Shown here: positions 1 to 12,600 of the stretch, one piece after another | Layout: each line of letters begins with the position of its first letter | Numbering within the stretch: the stretch's first letter is position 1 | Source of the DNA: Protonemura montana | Taxonomy: Eukaryota; Arthropoda; Insecta; Plecoptera; Nemouridae | Length of the DNA stretch: 64,000 nt | NCBI GenBank assembly: GCA_947568835.1 | Contig: OX387608.1 | Location: 9,462,001-9,526,000, forward strand | Reading direction: 5' to 3' | The notes under the pieces: generated by a model | Databases searched by the model: none | Told to the model about the DNA's origin: nothing | Seen by the model: the letters and a program-made list of their open reading frames with translations, nothing else | Translations under genes and position numbers: made by a program

Positions 1-881
1 CTATATGATGGTTCATGACCTGAGTGAACGTTGGTGGCTATTTGTTTTGAACTATGAAGGGTATGGAAATGCAGCCTACTTTGCTCGCGGTTGGTTACAT
101 ACTAATGCTGCGAATCAGAATGACAATCAAAGTGTGCATCAAGAGTTACACTCATTTCGTTGTGAGTCACAACATTAACCTGTCTCATACATAAAAAAAC
201 GTGATTCGAAATTGAAAATGTACATAATTTGAAGACGATGAATATCTTTCAGAATAACAGCGAAAAAAACGTATTTAGAATATATAGGCTAAGCAAATGC
301 ACGTCGATGTTCGTGTGCGTTTACAAACGTACGCGACAAGCCCATGTTTACCTATTACTTGTATATTTCTCGTCGTTACTCCACACGAATACGATATTGA
401 CCTGACACAGAAACACGTGGCCGACTCACAAATTGACGAAGTCAGCCACAGTTTTCTTTGACCTCACGTGTCACATTTTCGCGCCCAAAAGCCTGAGGAC
501 CACCCCACTCGCCGAAGATGTCAACCTCTCGTTTCTAGCGCAGCGAATCGGTCCATGCCATTGTCTTTCACACTTCATAATATGCAAGTCCATATTCGGG
601 CGTGAGCCGTTTTTTTTCTGGCGTGCCACAATCACCAATCATAATTTACTCTCATAGACGCGAATCATTCGGCGATTATAAATGATAGAAGACTCAAAGA
701 CATGATCATGTAAAATTGCCATGACATTAATCAAGATCATAGGATCTTGTCCGATATGTTTTTTCTGTGTCAGAGGTGAGTGTTTAGGTCAGGCTAGATA
801 GAATGAGTGTGCGACAACCTAATGAGTGCTTATAAATCGCTGAGATGCTGCGATCACGCCTCGCTATCTTGAGTTAAATAC
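1..881. other. Spacer, left edge
   Basis: No gene, repeat or RNA that I can support. It may hold later exons of the minus-strand gene suggested by the signal-peptide exon at 882-975. Confidence 0.5.
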
Positions 882-975
882 CTTCTTTTCCATTGTTGTA
901 GACGATGCTGAAGCTGTGGGCAATGCAGACGTGGACCAGGAGTAGCAGAGTTGTCAGCTTGAGGCGTCCTTGCAT
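882..975 (-). CDS. Possible first coding exon of a secreted protein (signal peptide), rest outside the window or unseen
   Basis: On the minus strand an acceptor (CTGATTGCAG, exon start 985) is followed ten bases later by ATG. The reading is MQGRLKLTTLLLLVHVCIAH, then SFSIVYNNGKE, then a phase-1 donor G/GTATTT after base 882. The leader has a positive start, a Leu-rich core and a small-residue end: a classic cleavable signal peptide. Being minus strand, later exons should lie below 880 or beyond the left edge. I found no convincing next exon in 1-880. It is short, so chance cannot be excluded. Confidence 0.4.
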
Positions 976-985
976 TTTCCAGCTG

Positions 986-2679
986 CTGCAATCAGGAGAC
1001 AAACAGTGTGAGTCAAAGGTCCTTCCAACGTCCTGCCAAACTATTGCGATCCTCTTTAAGCTTAAACAATGTCCAGTTAAAAATATAACTCGAGGTTGCA
1101 ATGAAAATAGAAGTATTTGATTGGCTGTGACCATGAAGATTAGTATTCTTAACTGACAGTTATCGTTTTAACTGAACCTTGTAAAACTGGTCGGAGAACC
1201 AGGATAAAACTGGGAATATGTATTCACAGGCATCCCCCATAAAAGGCATACTTTTGCCATGTATATGTTCCATTAACTTTTAAAAACTTTGTTGCCCAAG
1301 GTTCTTTTTGTATGCTTATGGTCTCTCTATACAAAATGAAGGGGTGCTTACTGCCTATTCAGAAGAAAAATAACAACAAAAAATTATCGCCGATAAGAGC
1401 TAATATCTTCTATTTTTTTTTTAAACCACCAATTTCAAAGCCATCCAGACCCATTTTTGCCAAAAGAGCTACTGCAACCAAATTCAAACAGAAGACTTTT
1501 AATAAACAATAAACTTTAGGCAAGAACAGGGTATCGGCCATTTTTGTAGGCGGCTCTCACATTGACGTTATATTTTTGAATATCAAAACTTAATGAGGTG
1601 CTCTATGGAATTCAAACTCGTGTACAAGATCCGCCGTCTTCGCGTCTTACTAACGAATCTGGAGCATCGTACCGGCATGCATCTTTGAGCCCCGACTTTC
1701 CAACGTCTCATTTCTACAAATATCAAATTGCGCGTTTTCCGTGCCAAGAGCTCCACTCCCTGCGACGGGGCGAACGAGTCATGGGTGAAACATCTCGCCT
1801 CGATAACTCCGTACCTGCCCGATCGCGTTTTAACAAGGCGAGACATACCTACTCCACGTGGTTGAAATAACGTCGCAAATTTGCAAAGATCTCTCCTGTT
1901 TTGCATGTCGAACAGAGAAAGAGAGAGAAAGAAATTTGCTTGTACACGACGCAAATGAAACAAAACCCAATTTAAAAATAATATACCTACTGTTTGGATA
2001 TTTGCTTCGAGATATGAATCGTGATATTTTTTTTTATATGCTTCAATTCCAGAGAAAACGAACATAACGAAAGTTGATAACAAATCAAAATGTCCAATTA
2101 TTACCGCAAAACAAATCGAAAAGAAATCATGTACCATCGCGATCCAATAAACCTAATATCCAGAACCTTGCGTGACATTGAAATGCGGAGGCATCTGCAC
2201 TAATGTTTGGTATGTAGGTGACATCTTCTTGTAACATTATGTAGCTTTGAGATAACAATCAATCAGCCACCGAATCGTCACATGAATCTCCTTTCGTGTG
2301 AGTAACAGCACTCGATCTCTCTCTTAATCCATCTTAATTAAAGATCTACATCTCAAAGCAATGCACTAGAAACTGACAACTCAATCAAGATAAAAAAATA
2401 AAAAGAAACCGCAGACAATGCCAAAGTGTCTTCGATCTTCTCTCCAATCATCTGTCCCCATCCGCATCTACAGCGATTTAAGAAACAGAAGCATGTAACA
2501 GATCTAACTTCAATTCGTTTGCCAAACCACATACCTACCACAGCTTTGAATAGAATTTAAATTGAAATACACATTTGATCATTTGTCAATAGATACGTGT
2601 AGGCAATCATTTTCGGCGTACACGTCTGCATCAGGAAAAATCAATTTAAAACATCGACCACAACGTTGGCCATGTTTCT
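986..2679. other. Spacer with a CpG-rich patch at about 1600-1870
   Basis: Both strands stay open for 80 or more codons across 1600-1870 because the patch is CpG-rich. Neither reading resembles a known protein and neither has paired splice sites. The rest is AT-rich, with nothing to report. Confidence 0.4.
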
Positions 2680-2905
2680 TCATGACAGTCTAATAATGTG
2701 GCACAGATCGCAGCAGAGGTTTACACAGCGAAATTTCTCGCAGCGCTCTCCGCATAATGCTAAATAGCGTCGTAAATCAGTGGTGGGTTCGATACGAAAT
2801 TGATCGTTGGATAGGTATTCAAATTTTCCGGGCGACATACGTTCTGTAGTCGTTTTGACACATCCTCCTGGTTGTTGAGCCGTACGCTCATGGACGTACT
2901 CGAGA
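2680..2905 (-). CDS. Possible exon resembling a Methuselah-like receptor ectodomain
   Basis: An open minus-strand stretch follows a plausible acceptor (GTACCGTGCCCCAG) and reads through to a stop at 2680. It contains QFRIEPTTDLRRYLALCGER followed by CEKFRCVNLCCDLCH. The spacing C-x4-C-x3-CC matches the C-x4-C-V-x-F-CC core of Methuselah-type GPCR N-terminal domains. Phase with a neighbour was not established, no seven-helix region was found nearby, and the true donor is unclear (a weak GT lies just after the CC). An open stretch at 3133-3316 on the same strand, ending at a good donor (AAT/GTAGGT), could be an upstream exon. Weak call. Confidence 0.22.
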
Positions 2906-3663
2906 CAGATCTGGGGCACGGTACAAGGGTCACTCAGGTCACACACTTACTCATTTATATATACCCAGACTAAGGTAAGGTCAGGGAAGACAAGCAACTC
3001 GTGAACCGCTTAGCGAATGAGGTCTGCGACTTTTATAGGAAACACGGTCTATGCATTATTATCTTTTATCTTAGTTAAACGCTCTTGTAAGTGGCAATTC
3101 GCTTGTACTTTTGGTGTGAGTACCTACATTTGTGCATCTACATGGATTGTCCTTTAATAGTTTTACTTTCACTTGCTTGTCGGGCCTAGAATTGAGTGGA
3201 ATTTGACGATGCTCATGGGGAGATTTTTGCGTAGGACTTTCTTTTGATAGAATAATGATACCCGGTGGTTTTGGGGTACTCGGTGACGCTGGTGTATCAA
3301 CTACTCGTGGCCACAAGCAGAGAGCTAAAAGTGCGGGAGATCATGTGAGCGTTTTGCAACATATCATAGTAATTGCGCTGTTCGAAACTTTTTGATTATT
3401 GCTTATCTGTAATAAAAAGTCGCATAATTTTAAGTAGGTACCGTCATACAATTATTTGTTAGATTTTGGTGTGTGCAAGAGGGGCGTTTTAGATTGTCAT
3501 AATGAATAATTACCATATAAAATTGAGAACTCGCGGTATTTTTATTTTGTTGAAAAATATGAAATCAAGTTGGACCTGAAGTTTGCCGAGTTAAAATCCA
3601 TTATCCAACAGAGTGCTTGAAATACGTACAAAATGGAATATCCTTGTATAGCGTAAAGGTTTT

Positions 3664-4065
3664 TGGTATGTTGAAATTTCTGGTTATCGTGTGATCACCA
3701 AAGTTAAGCAACAATACGCAATACAAGGTATTGAATGGGTGACCATCTTACTCATGGCTGGATATTTTTGGGATAGAGGTTTTAAGCTAAGTTAGTTCAG
3801 CAACTTCGTTCGCCTTGCATATCTTCCTCTAGACTACATGGATTTGTGGAGGAATCCTGTTGTTCGCGTTGAACAGTCCTTCGGAAGGGACGTTAAGCCG
3901 CTTAGTGCTTATCGACAGAAGTAGGCTACGTGCCGGCACCAGGTGTTTTCTCATCCTTTCAAGGCTAGATTAGGTCTATCATCATCCACTCATTCACCAA
4001 CGATATAAGACGAATACCGCAGTGACTGTTGTCAAAACAGTGCATCATTAAGTACAAAACCAATC
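3664..4065 (+). mobile_element. SINE with 5S-rRNA-like head, near full length
   Basis: The head carries GATCACC, AAGTTAAGCAAC and TATTGAATGGGTGACCA, collinear with the internal-promoter half of 5S rRNA. The shared body follows (ATGGATTTGTGGAGGAATCC, GAAGGGACGTTAAGCC, AGTAGGCTACGTGCCGGCAC), and the tail is CATCATCCACTCATTCACC then GTCAAAACAGTGCATCATTAA. Diverged from the other copies, so not recent. Confidence 0.85.
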
Positions 4066-7000
4066 TTTTAGTAATACCGGCACATTCTTCGTTTGTTTTG
4101 GAATTCTAGTAAAATGAGATCACTCCATTCTTACACTTTGTTCTAACATAAAAACTAAAACTTGGAATAAAATAGCCAAAGGTATAAAAAGCTATTTGTC
4201 ATTTCAATTTTTCTAAAGACTCATATAGAAAAAAAAATGGAGCTGCAGTTTCCAATGACAATCAAATACCACCCAGGCAAAAAAAAAAAAAACTTAAACT
4301 TCATAATACAAATTTAAATTATAATCAAATTACGATCACGCGATTTGTATGCCTACCCAACAACAATAAGCAAGTCAATGTATAGAATACAATACCTACC
4401 TAAACAACAAAAGGAGTTAAAAATTACCGCACACTTGTCCGAAACAAGGTCATCTTTTTGGGTTACAAAATAATAGAATCATCTTGATTATTAAAACCTC
4501 GCCTCTAAATTGGATTGCAATCACGTAGGTAATTCGGCATCGGACGCATATAAATCTAAACGTACCTGAAGTGTGGTACGACAACAACAACAACGATAAC
4601 TTGTAGTACACTCATTACAAAGACTCGCCAACATCACTACATGTTTTAATTTACACTACAATTCTTGCTGCTAATTCATGCTTCGCTCCCCGCTGCACAA
4701 CGTCGTCACCACCGTGACGCTGTTGCCTACAAATGGACATGGACTCCTTGAAAAAGCACAAAGATGAGCATGGCATTCTCGGGGAGACCACACATAAACC
4801 TTTTGTCGAAACAAATGTCTCTGTGGCTTGATTTCTTTTCAATTGGTAATTTCAGGTCGGTGCATCTATTGAACAAGTCAACATTGCTTGTTTATGTAAT
4901 TGGTAATTTTTTTTTAAAGACTACCATAACCTAACAAAAAGAAACTAACCTACAAAATGGCACTGGTAAACGAGAACATTTTGACTGCTTTCGTGAACTG
5001 AATTGAATATTTGCTACTGAATTTTATCTGTACAATGTAATGCCCAAATTCGACAAAATCCAAATGCCAAAATCGGGGAATTTCACTGTCGTATGAAAAA
5101 TGCACGTTGCTAGAATAAATTATCGCATGTTCAATTGATTCTCTAGTGCAGTTGCAAAAAAGGAATGCATTTTGCAAGTGTCAGCCAGTGTCAATTCCTG
5201 TCCCATCTGACGACACTTGCCTCGTGGGAGGGAAATCGCTTTTCCGAGTGATTGCTTTCGAATGGCAAAGCGACGCGTTCAAGATGCAAGCACCCGATGA
5301 CTTCATTAATCTCTCAGCTGCACTTCTGAGCTGATGGGTACAGCTAGCATACTCTCCAACTCTTGAAGGAAACTGTGCTCGTTATTTCAAGAGAGTCTAC
5401 GCTGTCATGCAAAATTTTACTAACGCGATCTCAATCGAATAAATATACCCAGGTGACATTTCATTGCTATGCATATTAATTTTGGCATAACTGTAGCACT
5501 TACATCACCTATCAGCAATTTTCCTTATTTGTGTAGCTACTTTTTTTTTAACTTTACATCTCCTAAAAGCGCAATGTATATATTTTAATTATTTGGTTGG
5601 ATTAAAATCAAGTAATTTATTTGGCATAAATTTAAAATAAGTAACGCCTCCATTGCGTGTGAACGTTATTGTTTTCCGAGTAAACTGCATAATTTACAGA
5701 CGATCACGTTATGAGGTCTCACTATATGACTCTTTTAACGAACACACATTTCGCGTCACTTGCAGACTAGACCGTGAGAAAAAATATCTGCACAGGCACT
5801 GCCCCCCAGCATTGCTACCCACCCATTAATTACATTTCAGTTATGATTTCAGTACCAGGATTTAAAAATACTTATTATGTCTCGAAAATAATTTCAAAAC
5901 ATATTTACACGACGAGAATGGTAGACACCAGCCGAAATGATTTTTATTGTTTTTTTTTTTTTTTAATGACAGTTGGCTCTCATGTCACCCCAAAACGACC
6001 GATGGCGCCTCTGCCGCGAAAAGTATACTCTTATTCATATATTCGTATATTGGTCTATATCCAATTCGCCGTGTGGCAAAACAAAATCGTTCGGCAACTG
6101 TTTGACGTAATTTCTAACAGTAATCGCAGAGACATGCCTGTACCTAGAGGAATATCACAAACAGAATGTATGCGACAACTCTGTGCTAACTGGGTTATGT
6201 GTTCGCAAGTACTCTTATAACGGTTGTCCACGCGGACCATTTGGAAAAAACAACACGTCCATGCCAGCGACATCCGACCACTCTTCGTCGTTGCAAGTGA
6301 CGACCCTCATGGACGTCCGAAGGGGCTAAACTTTCTTTTCTATTGCGTTTGGGACGACTCAAGGCATACCATTGGTTGGTGTAGGTCCGGGACTTAAACT
6401 GTCAACCGTCTCTGACGCCTTGTTCCGTGACGTGGACCACAACTTGCACTGAATACTGTTAGGTGCAGTTAAGAATAAAGTTGTTTGTATTGATTATATC
6501 GTTTTATATACCTTCATGTTGATAGAAGAAGGCTCGTGGCGGTATTGTCTATTTTACAGGATGAAATTGCTAGAGCCCAAAAGCGATTGTTCAAAGAAAT
6601 GTTTAACCTTCATTCTACTAGTTTGAATTATTTCGCAAGCCCGAAATCGAACGCATGTTTGGTTAAAGTCGTCCAGAACAATTCAATTAAGTTAATAGCT
6701 GACCTGACTCCAATCCTAATCCGCATTGTAGCCACCAAAAACCCATGGCGACATGTGTTTGATGGCGATTTCAAGCACTAACAACGGACTGTAAACAGAA
6801 TGAAAACAGCAATGCCACCCTGTGCCCTCTATAAAAAATCCAATGTACACGTCATAAAAAAAAACCGCCCATTACACCTGCCCGAAAATGAGATTAAGCT
6901 CTTTTAACGCGAGCGATTACGAATCCCACGTCACAATAAAAAGTGTTCGCTCTTAGCAAATTCACAAATTAGCGCACTATTATGATGTTACATTATATTA

Positions 7001-9684
7001 GTGTGGCCGAAGTAAGGATTGTCGGCGACGGACACGGCTAAACACAGTTATGCATCTGACCCAGTGATGGCATAGCCCCGCCAGCTAGCTCGCTGTTGTG
7101 TTGTGCCGGCGATGAACAGGGAATGCAATTCATTCCTCGTAACCCGCGCGCCCCACTGTCCGTTCTTCTTCGTTTAATTGGCCGCGATTTTTTTTTCTAT
7201 GCTGCCAGAGATCTTAAGATTATGGGAATCTCTTTGCAAGATGCCAGATCTATTTTGTAATTGCAATTAATTAACAGTGTTGTGTGCGGGATGGTGAGAA
7301 GTGAGTGTGCCATGTGTTTCATGACGCACTACAATGGACCTGGCTGCGGTAGCCGTATGTCAGGGTGAGCTTGCATCTTTTCGCGAGCTAGGCGAATTGT
7401 TTGAAATGTGGGTTAACCCCTTGTGTGTGTGTTTGTTAAGTTTGAATTATTAACTTCACACAACGACAGACGTCCGAAGTTCGTGTGTGAATAGAAAATA
7501 TTGAACGGGTTGGCGTGTTATGTGGGCCAGAAATTGACACGAGAGATTTTTAGAGATGCTCGTAATCAAAGATTTTGGTAAATTAAATTTTAATTGGGCG
7601 CTAATTGTGATTTTTGCAAAACGAGTTTGTGAGAAGCATAATGTTACATTTATTTTCATGGCTATAAAATTTGAAGTACGTATGGTACTTGTTTGAGTAA
7701 ATATTTATGCCGTAACAATCATCCTTCGTGTAAGTGTTATGCATTAACCAATGTAAAACATAATAAATATATTATATAAATCTGTGTGAATATAGTAAAA
7801 AAAAGAGAAGAGCTACGATTTAATTATTTATGTATTCAGGTCAATTAACTGTATTTACGTTGCATTATACCTATGTTTCCATGGGAAACTATGTGTTATA
7901 TCTTTTTGAGGACATTGAAAATGAAAACTTGCCACCATTCTTTAGCGTCGTGTTCTTCATGCCATCTGCAGTCTGTGAGTTACTTTCTGAAAGTAAAGCA
8001 TTCGGAATCGTGCGACTTTTTGCGACAACTCTTTTTCTCGATAATGATGTTTGGTGGCTGCTAGCTGCATGCCTCGCGCCATAGACCACGATCGATTCCT
8101 AGATAAATACTTGCAAGCGACATGACAAAAACTCGTGATCTACTGTTCTGAATTCAGTAGTGTACCACCATTCGAAATCGGGGGCAGCACTGCGACCACA
8201 AAATTGTCGTCATCAATTCTGGTGCTGATAGTCTCTCTGGCGATCAGTCTTTTTTTTGCATCAACACACACACACAAAAGGGACGTGTCGCTTCTTTGGG
8301 CTAACCCTAAGAAGACATCAGATTCGTAACGACTGTATTTACGAGAGAACGGAAATACGAACACGGAATTGTTTAGGACCCAATAAAAGCGATCTCATTC
8401 CGATCACGTTGCCCATTATTACAATTATCCGGTGATCTATTGATTGGTCATGCCGTTTTTCACGCGGTGACGTACTAAGTACACTTTTGCTAATTGATTG
8501 ATTCATTCATTCAACAAGTAGATATATAGGTCAATAGCTATGTATTCGCAAAGTCGTGATCTTCACAGCTCATTATTTTAAGTGCAATTTTCGTTTACTA
8601 GATCGTCAGTTCCTGTTCGGATCTTGAACGTTGTTTATAAAAGTCTACCAACGAATGAGCCGTGCCCCTCGACATGGAACTTTCCTATGCAATTGAATTT
8701 GGCCGGCTTTTGAGGAAACACCACTGACACAGTCGCGTCAAATCGTTTCAAACAACGGAGCTAAGCCGTAAACTGCACTGCAATAATGACAGCGTGACAG
8801 CCAAATGACAGCCCGCGCGGCCACGTGTGTTTACGAACATGTTTTAAAACGGTCTTCCCGCAGATTTGCAGCGCAACTTCAAGCTAAATAGCGGGTATCT
8901 GTCTGATTTTGTGAATGACCTATTGGCTTGAAAATATACTTGAAGACGCTCATTTCGACTTATGGCATTCTCTCTTATGGCAACTCATCTCGACAGACTT
9001 GAACAAATTTTCACCTGGTCTGGTAATTTCCTTGAATGCTTTTTAAGCAAACCTACGCTGCCAGACGGTGGTATGCCATCGCGTCCGCTCGACTCGATCG
9101 CTCAGAATCAGTTTACTCACGTTTTAACAAGGAGCCAGTTACCAGTCGTGATGCTCGCGTTAGAACCACCGACCACGTCTCTGTCAGCTGCTGCAATTAC
9201 CGTATACCTCGCCGCTGCTCGTCAAACAGTCGATTGACTACATATACCCAAGTGCAGTCTCGCTACGCAATGCGGGCATCGGTTCTGACAGTTATCCCGC
9301 GATGCGGTGAGATTAGACCTCCATGCCGCTAACCCAACTAACAATTATTCCATCGATGCTTGCACAATAACAAAATATATTCGTGATCGCTTACCTCATG
9401 GTGATGACACCCTGGTGTGGATTTATATCAGTCCGAATATGACGACGCCGAAATGTAAGACTGCGTCAATCGCCGATCTCCGAAATCAAACTCAGAAATA
9501 AAATCAAGTGTATCGACGACTGCGAGATATATGTGTCACTTCCGGTATGGCATTGCCGTCGGTCTGTTTCGGTGGTCGCGCGTCGAACTCCCTAAGCTGG
9601 CCGCGAACTCGTCGGACATGCGGCTGCGGCGTTTACGACAACGACCCTGTCTACGTCAGCTGAGACTCTGAGGATGGACTGGCG
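4066..9684. other. AT-rich spacer, apart from the repeat at 5790-6045
   Basis: Short open frames only, none with convincing splice sites or family motifs. GC content begins to rise at about 8690-8870 and again from 9036, ahead of the 9685 exon; this stretch may include its promoter and 5' UTR. Confidence 0.4.
5790..6045 (+). repeat. Unclassified dispersed repeat, copy 1
   Basis: Shares TGCCCC(C/T)CAGCATT then CTACC near its start, and CATGTCACCCCAAAACGACC then TGGCGCCT near its end, with 56795-57100, in the same order and orientation. The middle has diverged and differs in length. No coding capacity and no clear ends. Confidence 0.6.
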
Positions 9685-12600
9685 ATGTCTCGAGTCAAGT
9701 TCATGGTGTCTAATACCGAGCGGCGGCAAGGCGTGTATCCCTCCTTCTGCCACAACGACCTCCCCCCTCACCCCGCCCGCACGGTGGCCACCGATGGCTC
9801 GCCGGCTACACTAACCTACTGGCAGACGGCGATGCACAAGTAGGTTAACTGTTTCCTCGATAACCAGCCTCGCCTTCTTTCCTGCGCCTGGGCTGAGAAC
9901 GCGTCATGCTAGCTCCTCTGCGTTTGTCGGCGACCGACGAGGTTTCGCATCCTCTTCGGTAGACGTCGACTTTGTGGGAACCGGCCGGGGGATGGGCGTC
10001 GAGGAGCGTATGCACGCGAGCGCGACGACGTCCAGAGGGTTGGCGGACAAAGTGACCTGGATACGTGGCGACGATTCTCTTTTTCTATGAATGCAGAACA
10101 AGAACTCGTTGAATTTGTGAGTTAGAGTTTACGCAAGCGTCAGCGACGGAAATAACTAAGTGGCGCCCGGATTTTTGCGGTGCAAGGTTATCATCTCGAG
10201 GCATCGGAAGTGTCTCGAGTCCGATTCTTGCCACGCACGCTCGTACGAAAGCGTGCTGCCGTCTTTGGAGACGTGCCGGGTTCGAGCCTGGTGACCGGAG
10301 ACTCGAGGTCTTCCTTTCCGTTCTTTGATTTTCCATGACCAATTATTGGCCTATTTACCCCGGCATATAAAAGGCCTCACTGTCTCGACAACTGTCGCTA
10401 AATTCCGGGGGTAAAAGATTACGTGGAGCCAGTCAAAAAAGGCGCGTGTAGCTTTTTAGGGGTTAAATAAAAAAATGTAACTCCAAGCGGTCGGAACCAC
10501 AAAGCATTAGGGTAAAGTGCTTATCAACCCCCGAAAACCTGGAAACACAGTCTGTGGTTGGCTGATCACCTTTGCTTTGTAGACCCGGACCCAGAATTCT
10601 TAAAATAACAGTTTTCTGAATCCGGACTGAGGAGGATCAGGAACATCAGCATCATCAGCATCAGGAGAGGCACCCATGGATTTGGCACAAGCACCGTCAC
10701 GTTCACAGCAAAGGCGGGTCGTTTGTCGAAGCACGCTTTGAATTGCCCATTTTGACTGAGCAAGGCGCGGCAGAATGCTCGCGAAATGACTGGGGAGAAT
10801 GTGCTTCGTCCTCAAACGCAAACTGCCCGCGTTGCGATGGACGGTGCATTTCAGAGCTTGTATAGGAATTATAACAAAAGAAGTACAGATGAAGATATCA
10901 TGCCCGGAACACATCGTTTAAATGAGGTGGAGTGGGGATTAGAATAATTGGGACACGACGACTTTGTGTCAGTATATTTATTCTAAATTGGAACAACCAG
11001 TTAAAATGGCAGACAATTTTTTTTTTTTTTGCTTACTTACAGAGAGATTTTGGGAAATTCTGTGTTAAATGTATCGAGAAAAAATATTTACATTTCTCCA
11101 AATTTGAGTGAGAGCCCCAGTACCTACTAGTGTGGTTATCTTCCTTGTGAAAATATAAACCTAAAAAAATATGCAATGTACATGGGCCCCATCCTATACA
11201 ATTGGCTACCAGCAAATATTAAAGAAAAGAAAAGGAAATAACAAGAGAGACTTTTAAAGATGCAGTCAAAGATTTTCTAATACAGCACAGTTTCTGTTCC
11301 ATTGACGAGTACATTACGGAGAATGTGATTGTACATTTTGTAAGACTACCTTATGTATAAAGATACCATTTAATTTTGTATTTATGATAATGAATGTGTC
11401 TCAGAATGTTTTAGGTTAAATATGTTTTTATCCTGTTTTTATGTTGTTATGTATATCCTGACAATTTTCAACGCCTGTTTTACCAAAAATTGGGAAAAAC
11501 ATTATGGTATGTATAAAAAAACGGAAAATAAATACAAATACAAATAGAGCTCTTAACAACCAACATTTTGTATGTCGCAGATGGCAGCCATCGCCCAGAC
11601 GTGCTCAGATTCGTGTGAAGTCGATTTCGTCGTCGAAGGCGTCGGCGTCGAGGGCGTCGGCACCATCATGGCTGTCGCACAACGTGCCTAAAGTACGTAA
11701 CTTTAATTTATTTGCGAGCGAATTCTACGTTCTGATTTTACCAAGTGGTATGGTCCTCGGGTATTTTTGAGCGTTCGCTCACGTACGCAGCTCTCAACAG
11801 ATGCGTGCCCTTCCTAATTGCAATGGGTGCGCACCGTGTACGCACCTTTTCTTTCTATAGCATCCATCAATCACAGGTTTGCGAACACAATCTTGACCCA
11901 CACCTAAAGAGGCCCAGAAAGTTACATGAACTATGTCTAGAGAAAAATTCTTTCTGCATTATAATGTAAAAATCGATGGGCAACATAATTGTCAGTGAAA
12001 TAAGAAAATAAAAAAATTGCAAGTGCGAGTGCAGAAGTTGAAACCCTCACCGTATTCCACTCCCTCCTAGTTAGCTAATTATGAACCACTGCATTCGCCT
12101 AAAAAGATAATGAAGCAACCCATATTCCTGTAAAATCATATTGGCTGCTTGAGGAATGTGATTAAATTCGGTGACAGGCAATACACTGTTGACAAGAGAG
12201 TGTTTTCAAGTTCGGAAACATTTAAATAAACCATATACGAGCTCGCATGCTTCAATATAGTAACCAAACCTTTGCCATGCGTTAAAAATTGCAGTTAATA
12301 TGTCGCATTTATGTTTTATCTTGTTGGACTCGTTTTGACTTCGGAACGATGGCAGCAACTCAATAAAAATTAAACAGAGACACAAAATGGTTTCAAAACG
12401 TGAATGCAAGTTGTTAGAAACGTTCACGAATATTGTCGCCATATTTTTTAACACTCTGCTCACGCACCAAAACCTGTCAGCCAATCAGAGCCGCGGCTGA
12501 GTCGATCGATACCAAGCAGGCGGGTCGATCAGATTAACTAGTGTGGTCGGCTCGTAGGTCGACTCCTCGGTCGTCTGGGCGCCTAGTAGAGTAGAAGATG

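Noticed and set aside
1583-2137. Longest single open frame of the window outside known genes (184 codons, minus)
   Set aside because: The opposite strand is also open here, the composition changes midway, no family resemblance or splice sites are visible, and the patch is CpG-rich, which removes stops by chance.
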